From the NCBI GenBank assembly GCA_032158295.1, contig CM063255.1, positions 5,609,501-5,673,500 on the forward strand: a DNA stretch of 64,000 nucleotides, given 5' to 3'. The DNA comes from Pycnopodia helianthoides. Lineage: Eukaryota; Echinodermata; Asteroidea; Forcipulatida; Asteriidae. The position numbers and the translations under genes were made by a program. Positions 53,805 through 64,000 of this stretch are shown here, piece after piece; within the stretch, counting starts at the first letter, position 1, and each line of letters opens with the position of its first letter. The notes below the pieces were generated by a model. It was not told where the DNA came from and searched no databases. It saw only the letters and a list, made by a program, of their open reading frames with translations.

Positions 53805-55200
53805 GGCAGAGCAGAGTGGTTAGCGAAACAATGGGCGTCTCCTTGGCTAATTTGCTGCGCTTAATTTTCATTTCATGCAATCTATCGTCCTTGCATTAAT
53901 TAATCATCCATTGAAGCCACGTGCAAAGTGATTTAGAGGTGCAATAAAATTGTATAGACTGAATTTGCCTGCTCGTCCTTTCTTCCCTTAAAGGTCACTG
54001 GTCGGCTTTAAAGGTAGAGTCACTGTTTGTTTTTTGTCAACGTAATGCTGGTTTATAGGTACAATAAAACTGTATCGAGAAAGATACAACAAAAGTCATC
54101 CTTGAAAGTAATTCAGCTGAATACAGTGTCTACTTGTTGAGAAAAAAAACCATTGTCGAATCAATCCACGTTTAGCGAGGTGGAACCGGATACCAACCGC
54201 ATCTCCGGTCGCAACATCCACGAACGGACACCACGGAAATTTCAAAGGGTAGAACTCAAGTTGGCTCTGGTGCGATCGAGGTCGGTCATTGAACCACCGT
54301 GCAAAGTGTTTTAGACTCAAATTGCCTGCTCGACTCATTCTGTCCCAAAAATATCGAGCTCATTACTCGGCGAGATTTGGTTCTCCCAAATTATTTAGTT
54401 TAACGTAGTTTTGCTATGTCAATAATTTATATAGTTTTGTTGGGAAATTAATATTTAATGATAAAAAAAATATGACAGTAAAATCAATTCGACAATATAA
54501 CGAAGAAAACCCGAGAATTAAACTTGACCTCAGCATCCGGTTACTGCAAAAAATTAAGAATTGTGTGCTCACCTCCGAAAACAAAACTTTTGTAAACGCT
54601 TGTTTTGGATGCGCGATAATAATGCCAGATGCTGTATTGCAACGCCAGGCCTATTCATTGCAGTCTATGGTTGTTGAGGCGTCAGCGTCCTCTATAAACT
54701 GTGCCAAGCGTTAATTTTACGCCGGTGTGACCTTCGCGAATCCGCGTAAGGGGTTTCTAAAAAGTTAAGATCAAATAAGCATCCTTGTCCCAGAGTTTTA
54801 ATTATGTTTTAATAATAATTAACACATTATTTGTGTATTTATTATAAAAGCTAAAACTAATTTTATAAAAATTGTACTGAGTATTTCTGTTGCTCAGATT
54901 TTGTCATTAGATATAATTTAAAACACAGATTTGATTTCAGAAAACAAAGTTGTTCTTCGTTTGACGTGTTTTCTCGTTCCGATACGCGCGAGACCTGCAC
55001 AGTCTATGGTCACTGGGCCCATTGTTCGATCGACCTCTAAACAACAATTGGTAATTAATGCATTTTCCTCAACTTGACAGGTGCGGATAGGTTTAGTAAA
55101 TTACAATTTTAAGCAACAGCACACATATTCTTCACTGAGCTTTCTGACCAACCTCGACCGCACCAGAGCCAACTTGAGTTCTACCCTCTGATGTTTTCAT
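53805..55200 (+). repeat. Distal flank of lectin unit F with unrelated insertion
   Basis: 53805-54010 (GGCAGAGCAGAGTGG, ATGGGCGTCT, GTGCAATAAAATTGTATAGA, TCGTCCTTTCTTCCCT) matches 39935-40150 of unit C. 54235-54290 is an inverted scrap of the upstream block (GGTAGAACTCAAGTTGGCTC). 55130-55200 holds the GACCAACCTCGACCGCACCA block. The middle (54350-55000) has no recognised feature. Confidence 0.55.
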
Positions 55201-55229
55201 ACAATGCTTTGCTGAAAAAGCAACAACCA

Positions 55230-55340
55230 CTGAGGAAGAACAGATCAACAGATATCGATCAACTTTACAAGATTTAGATACAGTATTGAAGTGGGTGTGA
55301 GCTGCCGTTTAAAGCCACTGATCGGTGTGCCAAAGTGCTG
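55230..55340 (+). promoter_or_regulatory. Conserved proximal upstream block of lectin copy F
   Basis: AACTTTACAAGATTTAGATA, GTATTGAAGTGGGTGTGAGC and GCCACTGATCGGTGTGCC, about 70-180 bp before the ATG. It is well conserved although the gene it serves is broken. Confidence 0.4.
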
Positions 55341-55407
55341 CTCAATAAAACTTGTTAATCCACAACCCGGAGAGAGATTCCGAAAGACTGTTGGCTTTCT
55401 TGAAATA

Positions 55408-56127
55408 ATGGGAGGATTTTGTTTACCTTCTGTGTTGTTGATTCTCTTCACCATTGGTATGAGTTTGCTCATTCGTGTAAGCCTCAGATGTTGTGTCCAT
55501 CCGGCTGGGAGTCATGGGGCGGATCATGCTACAAACATTTTGAAGAGGGACTGACTTGGCATGAAGGGAGATTGAAATGTCAAGAGATGGGAGGGAAGAT
55601 GGCTGCGCCATCATCATTGGAGGAAAATAACTATATACTGAGTAAAACCAACGCTCGAGTGTGGATAAATTGCAATGATTTAGAGATTGAAGGGCAGTGG
55701 GACTGCACTTCAGACAGCGGCGGGTATATGAACTGGGAAACAGCGTGGGTAGAGCCAAACGGTGGAACTGCAGAAAAACTGTGCTGAGCTTTTATCCTCA
55801 CGTGGCGGTAAATGGAATGATATAGCATGCTCAAATAAATTCCATTTTTTCTGCAAAGGCACGGTGGCAACACAGGCCAAGTTAAATCAATGGCGCCTGC
55901 TTGCATCGTGTCTGACCGGCCACACCTTACGAGAGATACCGACCAGCAACGTCCGTGCCTGCGCCACGGAGTGCGACTACGACCCCAGATGTCGCTCCTT
56001 CAACGTGCAGCATTTTGGGACAGGGGAGAGAATTTGCCAACTCAACAAGGGCACCCGCTACGAGGCCGACCACACCCAGTTTGTGAAGTCCAAGAAAACT
56101 TTCACGTGTATTTACGGAGAGAAATAA
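55408..56127 (+). pseudogene. C-type lectin/apple copy F, two frameshifts
   Basis: The ATG at 55408 gives the family signal peptide MGGFCLPSVLLILFTIGMS, then one base is lost near 55465 (GAGTTTGCTC versus GAGTTCTGCTC). The lectin domain continues in the second frame to 55787, with WINCND and WVEPNGGTAE. An extra A in the AAAAA run at 55774-55778 shifts the frame again. The third frame carries NCAELLSSRGGKWND and the entire apple domain to the stop at 56125, with NKGT replacing the NNGT sequon context. Little else is decayed, so inactivation looks recent. If both are assembly errors the gene would be intact. Confidence 0.88.
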
Positions 56128-56249
56128 TTTCTGTCATGGGCAAATCATCAAAACTAGCCGGTTGTTCGAGACCTTTTCATTCGAAAATACATAGTCCAAG
56201 ATTATGTCGGTGTGATGTTAACAGTTTATGCGTAGAGAGGCCATCTCAA

Positions 56250-56830
56250 ACAGACAAACAAAAACAAACAAACAAAGAAACAAAGAAACAAACAAACAAA
56301 GAAACAAACAAACGAAGAAACAAAGAAACAAACAAAGAAACAAACAAACAAACAAACAAACAAACAAACAAACAAACAAACAACAAACAACAAACAAACA
56401 AACGAACAAACGAACAACGAAACGAACAAACGAACAAACGAACAAACGAACAAACGAACAAACGAACAAACGAACAAACGAACAAACGAACAAACGAACA
56501 AACGAACAAACGAACAAACGAACAAACGAACAAACGAACAAAACGAACAAACGAACAAACGAACAAACGAACAAACGAACAAACGAACAAACGAACAAAC
56601 GAACAAACGAACAAACGAACAAACGAACAAACGAACAAACGAACAAACGAACAAACGAACAAACGAACAAACGAACAAACGAACAAACGAACAAACGAAC
56701 AAACGAACAAACGAACAAACGAACAAACGAACAAACGAACAAACGAACAAACGAACAAACGAACAAACGAACAAACGAACAAACGAACAAACGAACAAAC
56801 GAACAAACAAACAAACAAACAAACAAAAAC
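56250..56830. repeat. 8 bp minisatellite (AACAAACG)n with flanking (CAAA)n
   Basis: 56251-56400 is imperfect AAAC/CAAA repeat with GAAA variants. 56401-56806 is nearly pure AACAAACG, about 50 units, with one-base slips at 56415 and 56539. The 8 bp period leaves several frames open on both strands, so frames of up to 335 codons here (NEQTNKRT or CSFVRLFV repeats) are artefacts. The array starts in the 3' flank of lectin copy F. Confidence 0.95.
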
Positions 56831-56879
56831 AAAAATGGTGAACAAGTTCGAGTCAACAATTCCCGTGGATGTGCTGCAA

Positions 56880-57110
56880 ATTTTCCTTTTCTCTTGAGGT
56901 TTGGGGCGAGGTGAAGGGAGATGAAGTTCGTTTAGTTGAAATCTATCAAAGGTATATAGAGCTTGATTGTGATGTGGACCTCTTTTGACGTTGATCTGAA
57001 AGACAAGGAAACCAATAAACTATTTCGAGAGAAAATTAAATACATCTATGTAAACAAACAGCAAATGTATTACGAGTCCACTGTCATGTACAGTTCGCAC
57101 TCATCGAAAA
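56880..57110 (+). repeat. Lectin-unit 3' flank resumes
   Basis: CTTGAGGTTTGGGGCGAGGTG, AAGTTCGTTTAG, TATCAAAGGTATATAGAGCTTG and GTGGACCTCTTTTGACGTTG match the 3' flanks of copies A (28750-28850, reverse), B (37480-37600) and C (41755-41850). Confidence 0.75.
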
Positions 57111-58439
57111 AAGCATGTTAAAATCATGCTGTTTTTCTCTATATTTATATTGCTGCAAGAACTAAATACGAAATTTGTGCACTTTTAACAATATTTTAAA
57201 AAGTTTTCTAATTTATACCCTTTTGTTAGCGAAACAATTGGCCACATTTTATGCTCCAAATTATTATTGCATCATACTATCGAAGATAAATATGAAGACC
57301 GTTTAGTTACATTGCATGCTTTATTATTGGAAAAGTTGACAAAAAGAGTCTTTCGTCGATCGGCAGCCAGCGAAGAGAAGAGGGGGTAGATTTGTTTAAC
57401 CTTTGTTCCGTATAAAACACAACAAAAAAAGGAGGGGATGTTTTTTTCCCCTTTTGTTCCTAAAATTAATCGTCTTCTTGTGAAATGTTATCGTTGTTTT
57501 ATATAACACTCAAAATGTGCATTATATTTTTAACAAACAACAAGAGTTTATTTATATTTGAATTGCAAAATCAGATTTACTTGTAGAATGTTCACCAAAA
57601 TTGTCAAAAAAAGGTAAAACGAACATGTTGTTGCTTTAAATCCTGTTTTGATAGCAATTTCGGACTATAATGAAAATTTTCTGCTGCAAATTAGAAAAAA
57701 AAAAAAATGGAAATTTGCAGTTAAAATAAAACCTGTCACAGAATTTGACGGAAATTGCCTTTGAAAACTATACATACACAGGGTGACAAGTATGCTTCTA
57801 TGCTTACAACTTTTAAAAGTGGTGAAATGCTCTTCTGAAAATGTTTTTTAAATTAAGGCATTAAAATAAGGGGAAGTTGCTCAAATTTAACAGACAACTT
57901 GCTCAACCACATCATGACAAAAAGCGAAAAGTTAAAGCTTGAAATTTTTTTGTTTTAATTCTAATTCAAAGAAAAACGGTTATTAACACTGTAGGGAATT
58001 CGTATCACTACTACACAGGAGATAACAATCTTAATATAGTATAATATTATGTAAAGTAAAGTTGAAAGTGATGCGTTTGCGAAATTTACTAAACATGACC
58101 GTAACAATTACCCCTGCATGAGCCAATTAGGAAATCACCAACCCCCAAACAATCAACTTGTACTCACTGAGAGCAGAGTAATAGGGTGCATTCAAATTGG
58201 TGACCCTACTTGTTTTATGAGCAGACCACATTGAACTCAGTATTGACCTACTGCTGTTGTATTTCAAGGAAACATTTTTTTTTTCTCTCCTGAGTTATTA
58301 GTTTTTAAGAAGTTTTAACACTTGACACACTACTGATATTTCAAAGTTGGTCTTGAGTACAAATTTTGAGCAAAACAGTAAAAAAAACTCACTCTAAATA
58401 TACTTAACTTAATTTATGAGTCTATATGATACATCACAA
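57111..58439. other. AT-rich intergenic sequence without recognised features
   Basis: A/T runs and short frames only. I found no inverted-repeat element with clear ends. Confidence 0.4.
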
Positions 58440-59840
58440 ATATCTTGATATTATTATTTTTGTGATCTGCATTAATGTGTACATTTCATTTCAAGTGTGG
58501 TTAAATCACATTACGGTCTTTTAACACGTTTGTACATGCCTTTTTGGCACATTTCATTTCACTTCATTGTTAACATTCCAAATTTAACAACATCTTGATA
58601 TTATTACTTTTTGATCTGCATTAATGTGTACATTTGATTTAATTCCATTATAATTAACATAATTCGGTCATTTAAAAAGTTTTTTATAGATGCATTTTAC
58701 GCACAAATGGGTAATATAAAAGTTTTTATAGATGCATTTTTGGCACAAATCGGTCCATATGAAAGTTTTTATAGATCATGCAATTTGGTACATTTCATTT
58801 TATTTCATTATAAAAGTGAGGTTGTTACACAATTCTGTCCTTTAGAAAGTTTGTATAGACACATTTTAAGCACAATTCTGTCATTAAAAAAGTTTTTGCA
58901 CTTTGGCACAATTCATTACATTTAGCATTAAAGTGCGGTCAACGCAATACGGTCTAATAATGTGGTCTATAAAATGCATTTTGAGCACATTTCATTTCAT
59001 TTAATCTCATTGTAATTAACATTAAAATGTGATTAAAAAAGCACTACACGGTCTTTTAAAATGTTTGTTTAGACGCATTTTTGGTACATTTCATTTTATT
59101 TCATTATAGTGTGATTAAAAAACAATAAGTTCTTTTTAAACCCTCAAACGAGGCACGTTGACAGCACATGCTGACATGTTTTAATATTTCCAATGTCTTG
59201 ACCATACACAATGGTCAGCTCATAGGCCTATGCCATAATTCAAAAGCTGAACCATGCCGCACGTCCTAGACGGGGTGTCAATCAACAAGGGACCGTGGTT
59301 TGGTTACAAAGGGCAATATATAACTCTGCCAGCAACTTTTGTGTACAAAACCGGTCTGCCTATTGTCTGTTAAGTGTCAATGGATGATGGACCAAATTAT
59401 GAAAATTAATTAATTAAGCAAACAAATAAGCTTAAATTCAATCAGGCAAAACCTGGACATGTCAACAACGCAAGAATGGAATTGTTGAAAACATGCATAA
59501 CAAACCCTTTTTATCGACGGAAAAAACAAGTTGTTAGCGTATGCAGACAGTTTACGTTTGTCCAAAACAGGTGCCTCGTTTGAGGGTTTTAGCATAACTT
59601 TGTACGTATGCATTTTTGAGCACTTTCATTTCGTTTTCTTTATATTTAACATAAGTGTGGTTAAAACACAATGCGGTCTTTAACAATGCTTTTATAGATG
59701 TATTATTGTGCGAATTTGATTTCATTTTCCTAATGGTCAACATAAAAGTGTGGTTAGAACATGGTCTTATAATTGGTTTACAGAATGTTTTGTTTTGCAC
59801 ATTAGTTAATTTCATTTAATCTCAATTTGGCACACAGCTA
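58440..59840 (+). repeat. Second copy of the ~105 bp tandem array with T1 insertion
   Basis: Same unit motifs as 48400-49500 (ATTTCATTTCATT, AACATTAAAATGTG, GCACTACACGGTCTTTTAAA). It is longer here because of extra partial units. The T1 element sits at the homologous point, so the insertion predates the duplication. Confidence 0.75.
59138..59589 (+). mobile_element. T1 inverted-repeat element, copy 3
   Basis: AAACCCTCAAACGAGGCACG and GTGCCTCGTTTGAGGGTTTT are perfect ~19 bp inverted termini. The interior matches copy 2 closely (CCGCACGTCCTAGACGGGGT, GGACCGTGGTTTGGTTACAA). Confidence 0.85.
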
Positions 59841-59849
59841 CAGCATGTC

Positions 59850-59980
59850 TATAGATGGATAGCACATGACGTCATTGACCCACATCTTTGATTAAAAGCA
59901 ATGGACACGTTCACGTGTGTAGGCGCGCTACACACAACTCTCAGCCAACGGTAGCCTTTCACGCGTGCAATGCAAGGGGA
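59850..59980 (+). mobile_element. Family P1 inverted-repeat element, copy 5 (3' part deleted)
   Basis: TATAGATGGATAGCACATGA and TGACGTCA (59868-59875) through CACGCGTGCAATGCAAGGGG. About 25 bp containing the AAGATGGCGG segment is missing relative to copy 4. Confidence 0.65.
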
Positions 59981-60480
59981 TCAGGTCTTCAGCGCGGTCT
60001 CAATCGAAAACCGAGGAATTCATACATGGCACATTACGCCGAAAACGACGTCGGTAGTCTGACTTTCGCGGCCCACAACCGCCTATACTTGGGATCTGCA
60101 GGAAACAAATGCAGACTGACCCCATCATTAGTTGTTTATCTGCATACAGCAGCGATACACCTGGTCGGCATGGCCGGAAAATGTAAGAAAAAAACCTTTT
60201 TTGGAAACGTACAAGATCACTACTGGGACCTATTTGCACGTGTGTTTACAACGTAAACGCAAGCAAATTCGAGGGGGGTCGATGTTCGATCGAGGCGAAG
60301 TCTGCCTTGATTGACGTCACAAAAGGGGATGGGCGGAGTCACCCCCGAACAACTTTATCTATTTTTTAACATTATGATATAAATCCTCACAAACAATTAC
60401 TCAAAAAATTGTTTTATTGTTAATATACATAAACTCTTATGTAAAAACAAAAATCTATTTCCGGTTGACTTTAATGTTAG
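59981..60480. other. Unrecognised, comparatively GC-rich segment
   Basis: 60000-60340 is GC-richer than its surroundings and carries a plus frame (59888-60256) without recognised domain. The 60300-60360 end (TTGACGTCACAAAAGGGGAT, GGGCGGAGTCACC) looks like the edge of a repeat, but no second copy is visible here. Confidence 0.35.
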
Positions 60481-61910
60481 AGCGCTTTCAGTACAGATGG
60501 GTGTTTATGCTAAGATAATAAATTCTCCAGAAAGATGCAATGCTGATATAAGGAATATGTAAATATCCATTTAGCTTGTCTAAATTAGTTATTTATTACT
60601 CCTCAATCAAACATTGATCATCGAATGAACACAGACTGGACATCTGTAATAATATGATTACAAGAAATTAGCCAATGTAAGATAATTCCAGTACCCGAAG
60701 GTCGATATAAGGTCAACAAAAAGCTACATTAAAAATGATATGCTTCTATTAGGAGTAATGTAAATATTAATTTAGCTTGTCTAAATCATCTACTTACTAC
60801 TTCTAACACGCATCATCAAAAATGTAGATTTGACAGGATAATTTGATTACATATTTTGTTAGAATACTTCGAGTATGGAAGGGCTTTTAGGCTCAGTTAA
60901 AAAATACAGCTTCTTCAGAATGATGTAATGCTGTTATTAGGAATATGTAAATATTTAAATAGCAAGTTCAAATGATCTATTCAATACTTTTAACACACAT
61001 TGGTCATCGAATGAATTTAGATTGTACAGGAATAAGGTAATTGCCCGTTAATATGCTGGATAATTCAAGTGCGCGAGGGTCGTAATTTAACTCGGCAAAA
61101 ATGTTAGGAATATGTAAATATTAATTTAGCTGGTCTAAATCATTTATTGAATACTCCCAAATCAAACACTGGTCATCATGAATGTACATAGGACAGGAAT
61201 AATGTAATTACGGGTAATTATGTTAGATAACATATGTACGCAGTGCGCAGGGTCGCAAGGGTCGTTAATATACTCAGTTAAAAATAGTTATAATTTTTTT
61301 TATGCCGATACTAAAAATATGTAAATATTATTTTAGTTTGTGTCTTAATCATTATAAGATACTGCTAAATCAAATATTGGTCATGCAACCATTGCATGGC
61401 AAAATTGGAAATTTTGAATAATTTGACTACAGGTAAGTATGGTAGATTACTAGTACAGGCGAGGGTCGTGGGGCCTCTGCCAAGGCAAAAAAAAAACTAC
61501 ATTTGGAATGATGTGCTTATTTTAGGAATAATGTCAATATTAATTTAGTTGTTCTAAATCATTTATTTTCATACTCCCAAATCAAACACTAATCATTATG
61601 AATGTAGATTGACCAGGATAATTTAATTACGGGTAATCATGTTAGATAATTCCAGTACAGTAGGCAAGGGTCGTTATGCTCAGTTAAAATAGTTTTAAAA
61701 ACAATGTAATGCTGATAATTACTATGAATATTTTATATAAACATTAATTTAGCTTGTGCCAAAATCGTTCAGATACTCCCAAATCAAACATTGGTCATGT
61801 AATCATTGCATGGCAGATTGGACATTTGGAATGATTTGAATATAGGTAAGTATGGTAGATAATTTACAGGTGAGGGTCGTGGGGCTCTTGCCAAGGCACA
61901 AAGCTCATGG
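60480..61910 (+). repeat. ~200 bp tandem repeat, about seven degenerate units
   Basis: The motif GGAATATGTAAATATTAATT then TAGCTTGTCTAAATCAT recurs near 60550, 60752, 60936, 61108, 61315, 61525 and 61726. Each is followed by a CTCCCAAATCAAACAYTGGTCATC block, an AGATTGACAGGAATAATTT block and a GAGGGTCGT block. Spacing is 172-210 bp. Confidence 0.8.
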
Positions 61911-62870
61911 GGGAAACGTTATTGTCTTTTGAGTGGAGGGGTACAATATCTAACCACAGTGTTGTTTTTAATCAAAATGGACTCTTACAGGAGTGTTAAG
62001 TTGTTCTTTTTATGAAGTTGAAGGGGGGTTTTGGCACTACTTCTGCATAAACATTACACCATTTGGATTACAAATTATATCAATTTATATGGAACATGAC
62101 AATTGGCAAATTATAGTTTCAAACCCGTCGGAATTTTCCAATAAGATTTTAGGCTTCTAAAGCATCATTGGCTTCGACCAATATGCAAATCAAGAAACAC
62201 CAAGACAGTATGAGGTCACCTTGAAAGATATACAGTGGAGGACAAAATCAACACATTCATCCAAAGTATAGAATAGTTGGAGGAGGAGGTCAGGAAAGGG
62301 GGTGGGAACCTGTAAGAGAATGTGTTAGATCTTCGCTTACCATTAGCCGTCTTCAAACTGCTTTTTTTTCCTTACCATCAGAGACGATCCTCCGTTACGT
62401 TTGTAGCCCTACCCATACCACACAATCCATAGATCTTCAACTCACTGGTCACATCAATTTCTTGATATTCAGCACAAAAATTGTAGAGTAAGAAGTCCGA
62501 ACTGAATAAAAAGTCTCAAGATCAATGTCTCCGGTTTTGACTGGCGAACGAGGGGCTCTCAGTCTGCGGTCCGAGTCCGCCTCAAGTCGCGGGGAAATTG
62601 CTTCCCTCTCTAGGTCGAAACACTGTCTTTGGCAACCACAGCTCCATGGTCATAATCTTGACGAGAAATCAGCCGTTTATAATTCATTCCCCGTGCTCAA
62701 CACTAACACTAAAGGTTAAGAATTGTCCAATGAAGTTTACTATGGTTTGGTCTGAACTAGAGCTAACTCCGTGGAACTCGCGATGTGTGTACTAATAAAG
62801 GGCTCAAGTGCGACGTCCAAATCCCAAAGCGGACAGGTACAGCCATGCTGCCTCCAGAACGTGACGATCC
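61911..62870. other. Intergenic sequence without recognised features
   Basis: The frames at 62525-62795 are short and lack domains. I do not call a gene here. Confidence 0.4.
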
Positions 62871-62874
62871 ACTA

Positions 62875-63300
62875 CCACTAGAGCGCTGAAGGCGCAAGAT
62901 TGAGAACTGGAGCTCTCAGAAACTACAATCCCGGCCAAAATGCTTGGGCCACCCGTTCCTATAACGTTACAATAACCATTCCCTGTCTCACAATAAACAT
63001 TCTCTCCCCCGTCCCCCGTCCCCCCGCTCAATGTTGACTGGAACGCAGAAGACCGTGCAACAATGTGATTCAACATTGAAAGGGGGCAGGGGGCCCAACG
63101 AGATATGGCCGGGATTGTATGTAGGCCTATTGTTGGAACATGAAATTAGCACTTGGCATGAAATAAGCATAGGCGCCATTTCAGCAAGCTGATGTTTGTT
63201 ATATTATTATCTGCACTGATCTATTTGTTGCATCGAAAAATTTTCTTGCTGAAATGGCGTCCATTGTGCACTTCAGCCCGATTTCACCATCTTCCTCTAT
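62875..63300. mobile_element. Diverged copy of the 3721-3960 foldback family, with an insertion
   Basis: CTAGAGCGCTGAAGGCGCAAG and GAACTGGAGCTC match one arm of the 3.7 kb element. GCGCCATTTCAGCAAGCTGA (63173) and TTGCTGAAATGGCGTCC (63247) are the inner inverted pair. About 240 bp of other sequence separates the parts. Confidence 0.55.
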
Positions 63301-64000
63301 AACAATCTTTGTCCACTGCTCAGGCTGATAATATGCACGTCGTGTTTACATCTAAAGACTGCTTTCAAATGGGTGCAAAAACGAAAGTTTTGCATAACAA
63401 TGTGTTTCTACAGGTTCGTGCTGGAGTACTTTCCAGTCCTTGAATGTGAGAAATCTCCTTATAAGGATAACAGTACGATTATTCCGCTCGTTAATGAACA
63501 AGCTTGATGGTGATTGAAGACTTATACATTCCACCCACTATAACGTTGAACAATAACGTGAATAAAATACCAAATAAAGAGCAAAATGCAGCATGTATTA
63601 TATACTCTGGGGCGGACCGAGGGTTTTCAGAAAAGGAGGGCGCAAACTTGGCAGGTTAATTTCCAATTCGAACATTTTCAGCAGTCCTGCTGTTGTTTTA
63701 TATGATAAGTTGATCACGACTCAAGAGCGGATCCAGGGGGCGTGGGGCACTAGCCCCCTTTCGCTCACGTCCCCAGCGCCTTGCCTTAAAACCAAAGGCG
63801 CTGGGATGGGCAAACGTATCGTTAACGTTAATGCTCAGTCCCATGCTCAGTCCCATCATGCATCACACTCACACTGCAAGCACTGCACGCATGACGTACT
63901 TCCTGAACAAGAATCTGTGCAAGCTGATTAGCCCATCCCAGCAGTCCTGGATAGGCCGCTGGGGCCGAGCGAAACGCCCCCTTTCCTTCAGGAAAATAGG
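63301..64000. other. Right-edge sequence without a recognised gene
   Basis: 63725-63770 (GGATCCAGGGGGCGTGGGGC) and 63955-63985 (GGGGCCGAGCGAAACGCCCC) look like inverted repeat scraps. Nothing can be assigned. Confidence 0.35.

Noticed and set aside
55890..56914. Frames of 198-335 codons on both strands (NEQTNKRT and CSFVRLFV repeats)
   Set aside because: They are the 8 bp minisatellite read in several frames; the first ~90 codons of the longest are the apple domain in the wrong frame.
60480..61910. CRISPR-like array
   Set aside because: The spaced repeats are degenerate, the intervening segments are also repeated, and the sequence is plainly animal nuclear DNA.
62525..63179. Short frames near the right edge as possible exons
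   Set aside because: They overlap a decayed foldback element and have no recognisable protein family or convincing splice sites.

Overview
This is a gene-sparse, repeat-rich animal nuclear sequence. Coding exons are separated by long introns with GT..AG boundaries. There are LINE remnants, many small inverted-repeat elements with target-site duplications, tRNA-derived elements and minisatellites, and there is no bacterial gene layout. The frequent ACATGTAC motifs, the secreted C-type lectin/apple-domain family and the style of the foldback elements suggest a marine invertebrate deuterostome, most likely an echinoderm. That assignment is inference, not proof.

Region 1 (1-17.2 kb) is one aquaporin-family gene on the minus strand. 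Four exons at 17151-16884, 12952-12790, 2709-2505 and 1984-1892 join in phase to 243 codons containing both NPA motifs. The last exon is not visible and probably lies off the left edge. The introns hold TTAA-flanked miniature elements, foldback elements, LINE tails and a 1.16 kb inverted-repeat element with a 9 bp target duplication.

Region 2 (17.2-28 kb) has no intact gene. It holds a decayed ORF (18.86-21.1 kb) ending in an XPG/FEN-like nuclease domain, then remnants of a LINE ORF1 and reverse transcriptase (21.65-23.07 kb), tandem duplications, and two copies of an interspersed repeat called R2 here.

Region 3 (28-57 kb) is a cluster of intronless genes for secreted proteins: signal peptide, C-type lectin domain with EPN and WND calcium/sugar motifs, then a PAN/apple domain. 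Six copies are present: three look intact (29224-29940 minus, 36022-36741, 47608-48330), one is intact with odd apple-domain residues (40681-41403), one has a frameshifted C-terminus (43330-44091), and one is a double-frameshift pseudogene (55408-56127). A seventh duplication unit near 44.6-46.0 kb has lost its gene. The first two copies sit head-to-head in a large imperfect palindrome. Several TTAA-specific insertions lie in this cluster, with the empty target site preserved in a sister copy.

Region 4 (48-64 kb) has two copies of a segmental duplication (48.4-49.7 and 58.45-60.0 kb), a 1.65 kb P-element-like transposon with a broken THAP domain (49.7-51.4 kb), a nested hAT-like miniature element, an 8 bp minisatellite (56.25-56.83 kb) and a ~200 bp tandem repeat (60.5-61.9 kb).

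The aquaporin would act in water or solute transport. The lectin family is probably secreted, with sugar binding at the C-type lectin domain; a role in innate recognition is inference. The rest reads as mobile DNA and its decay products.
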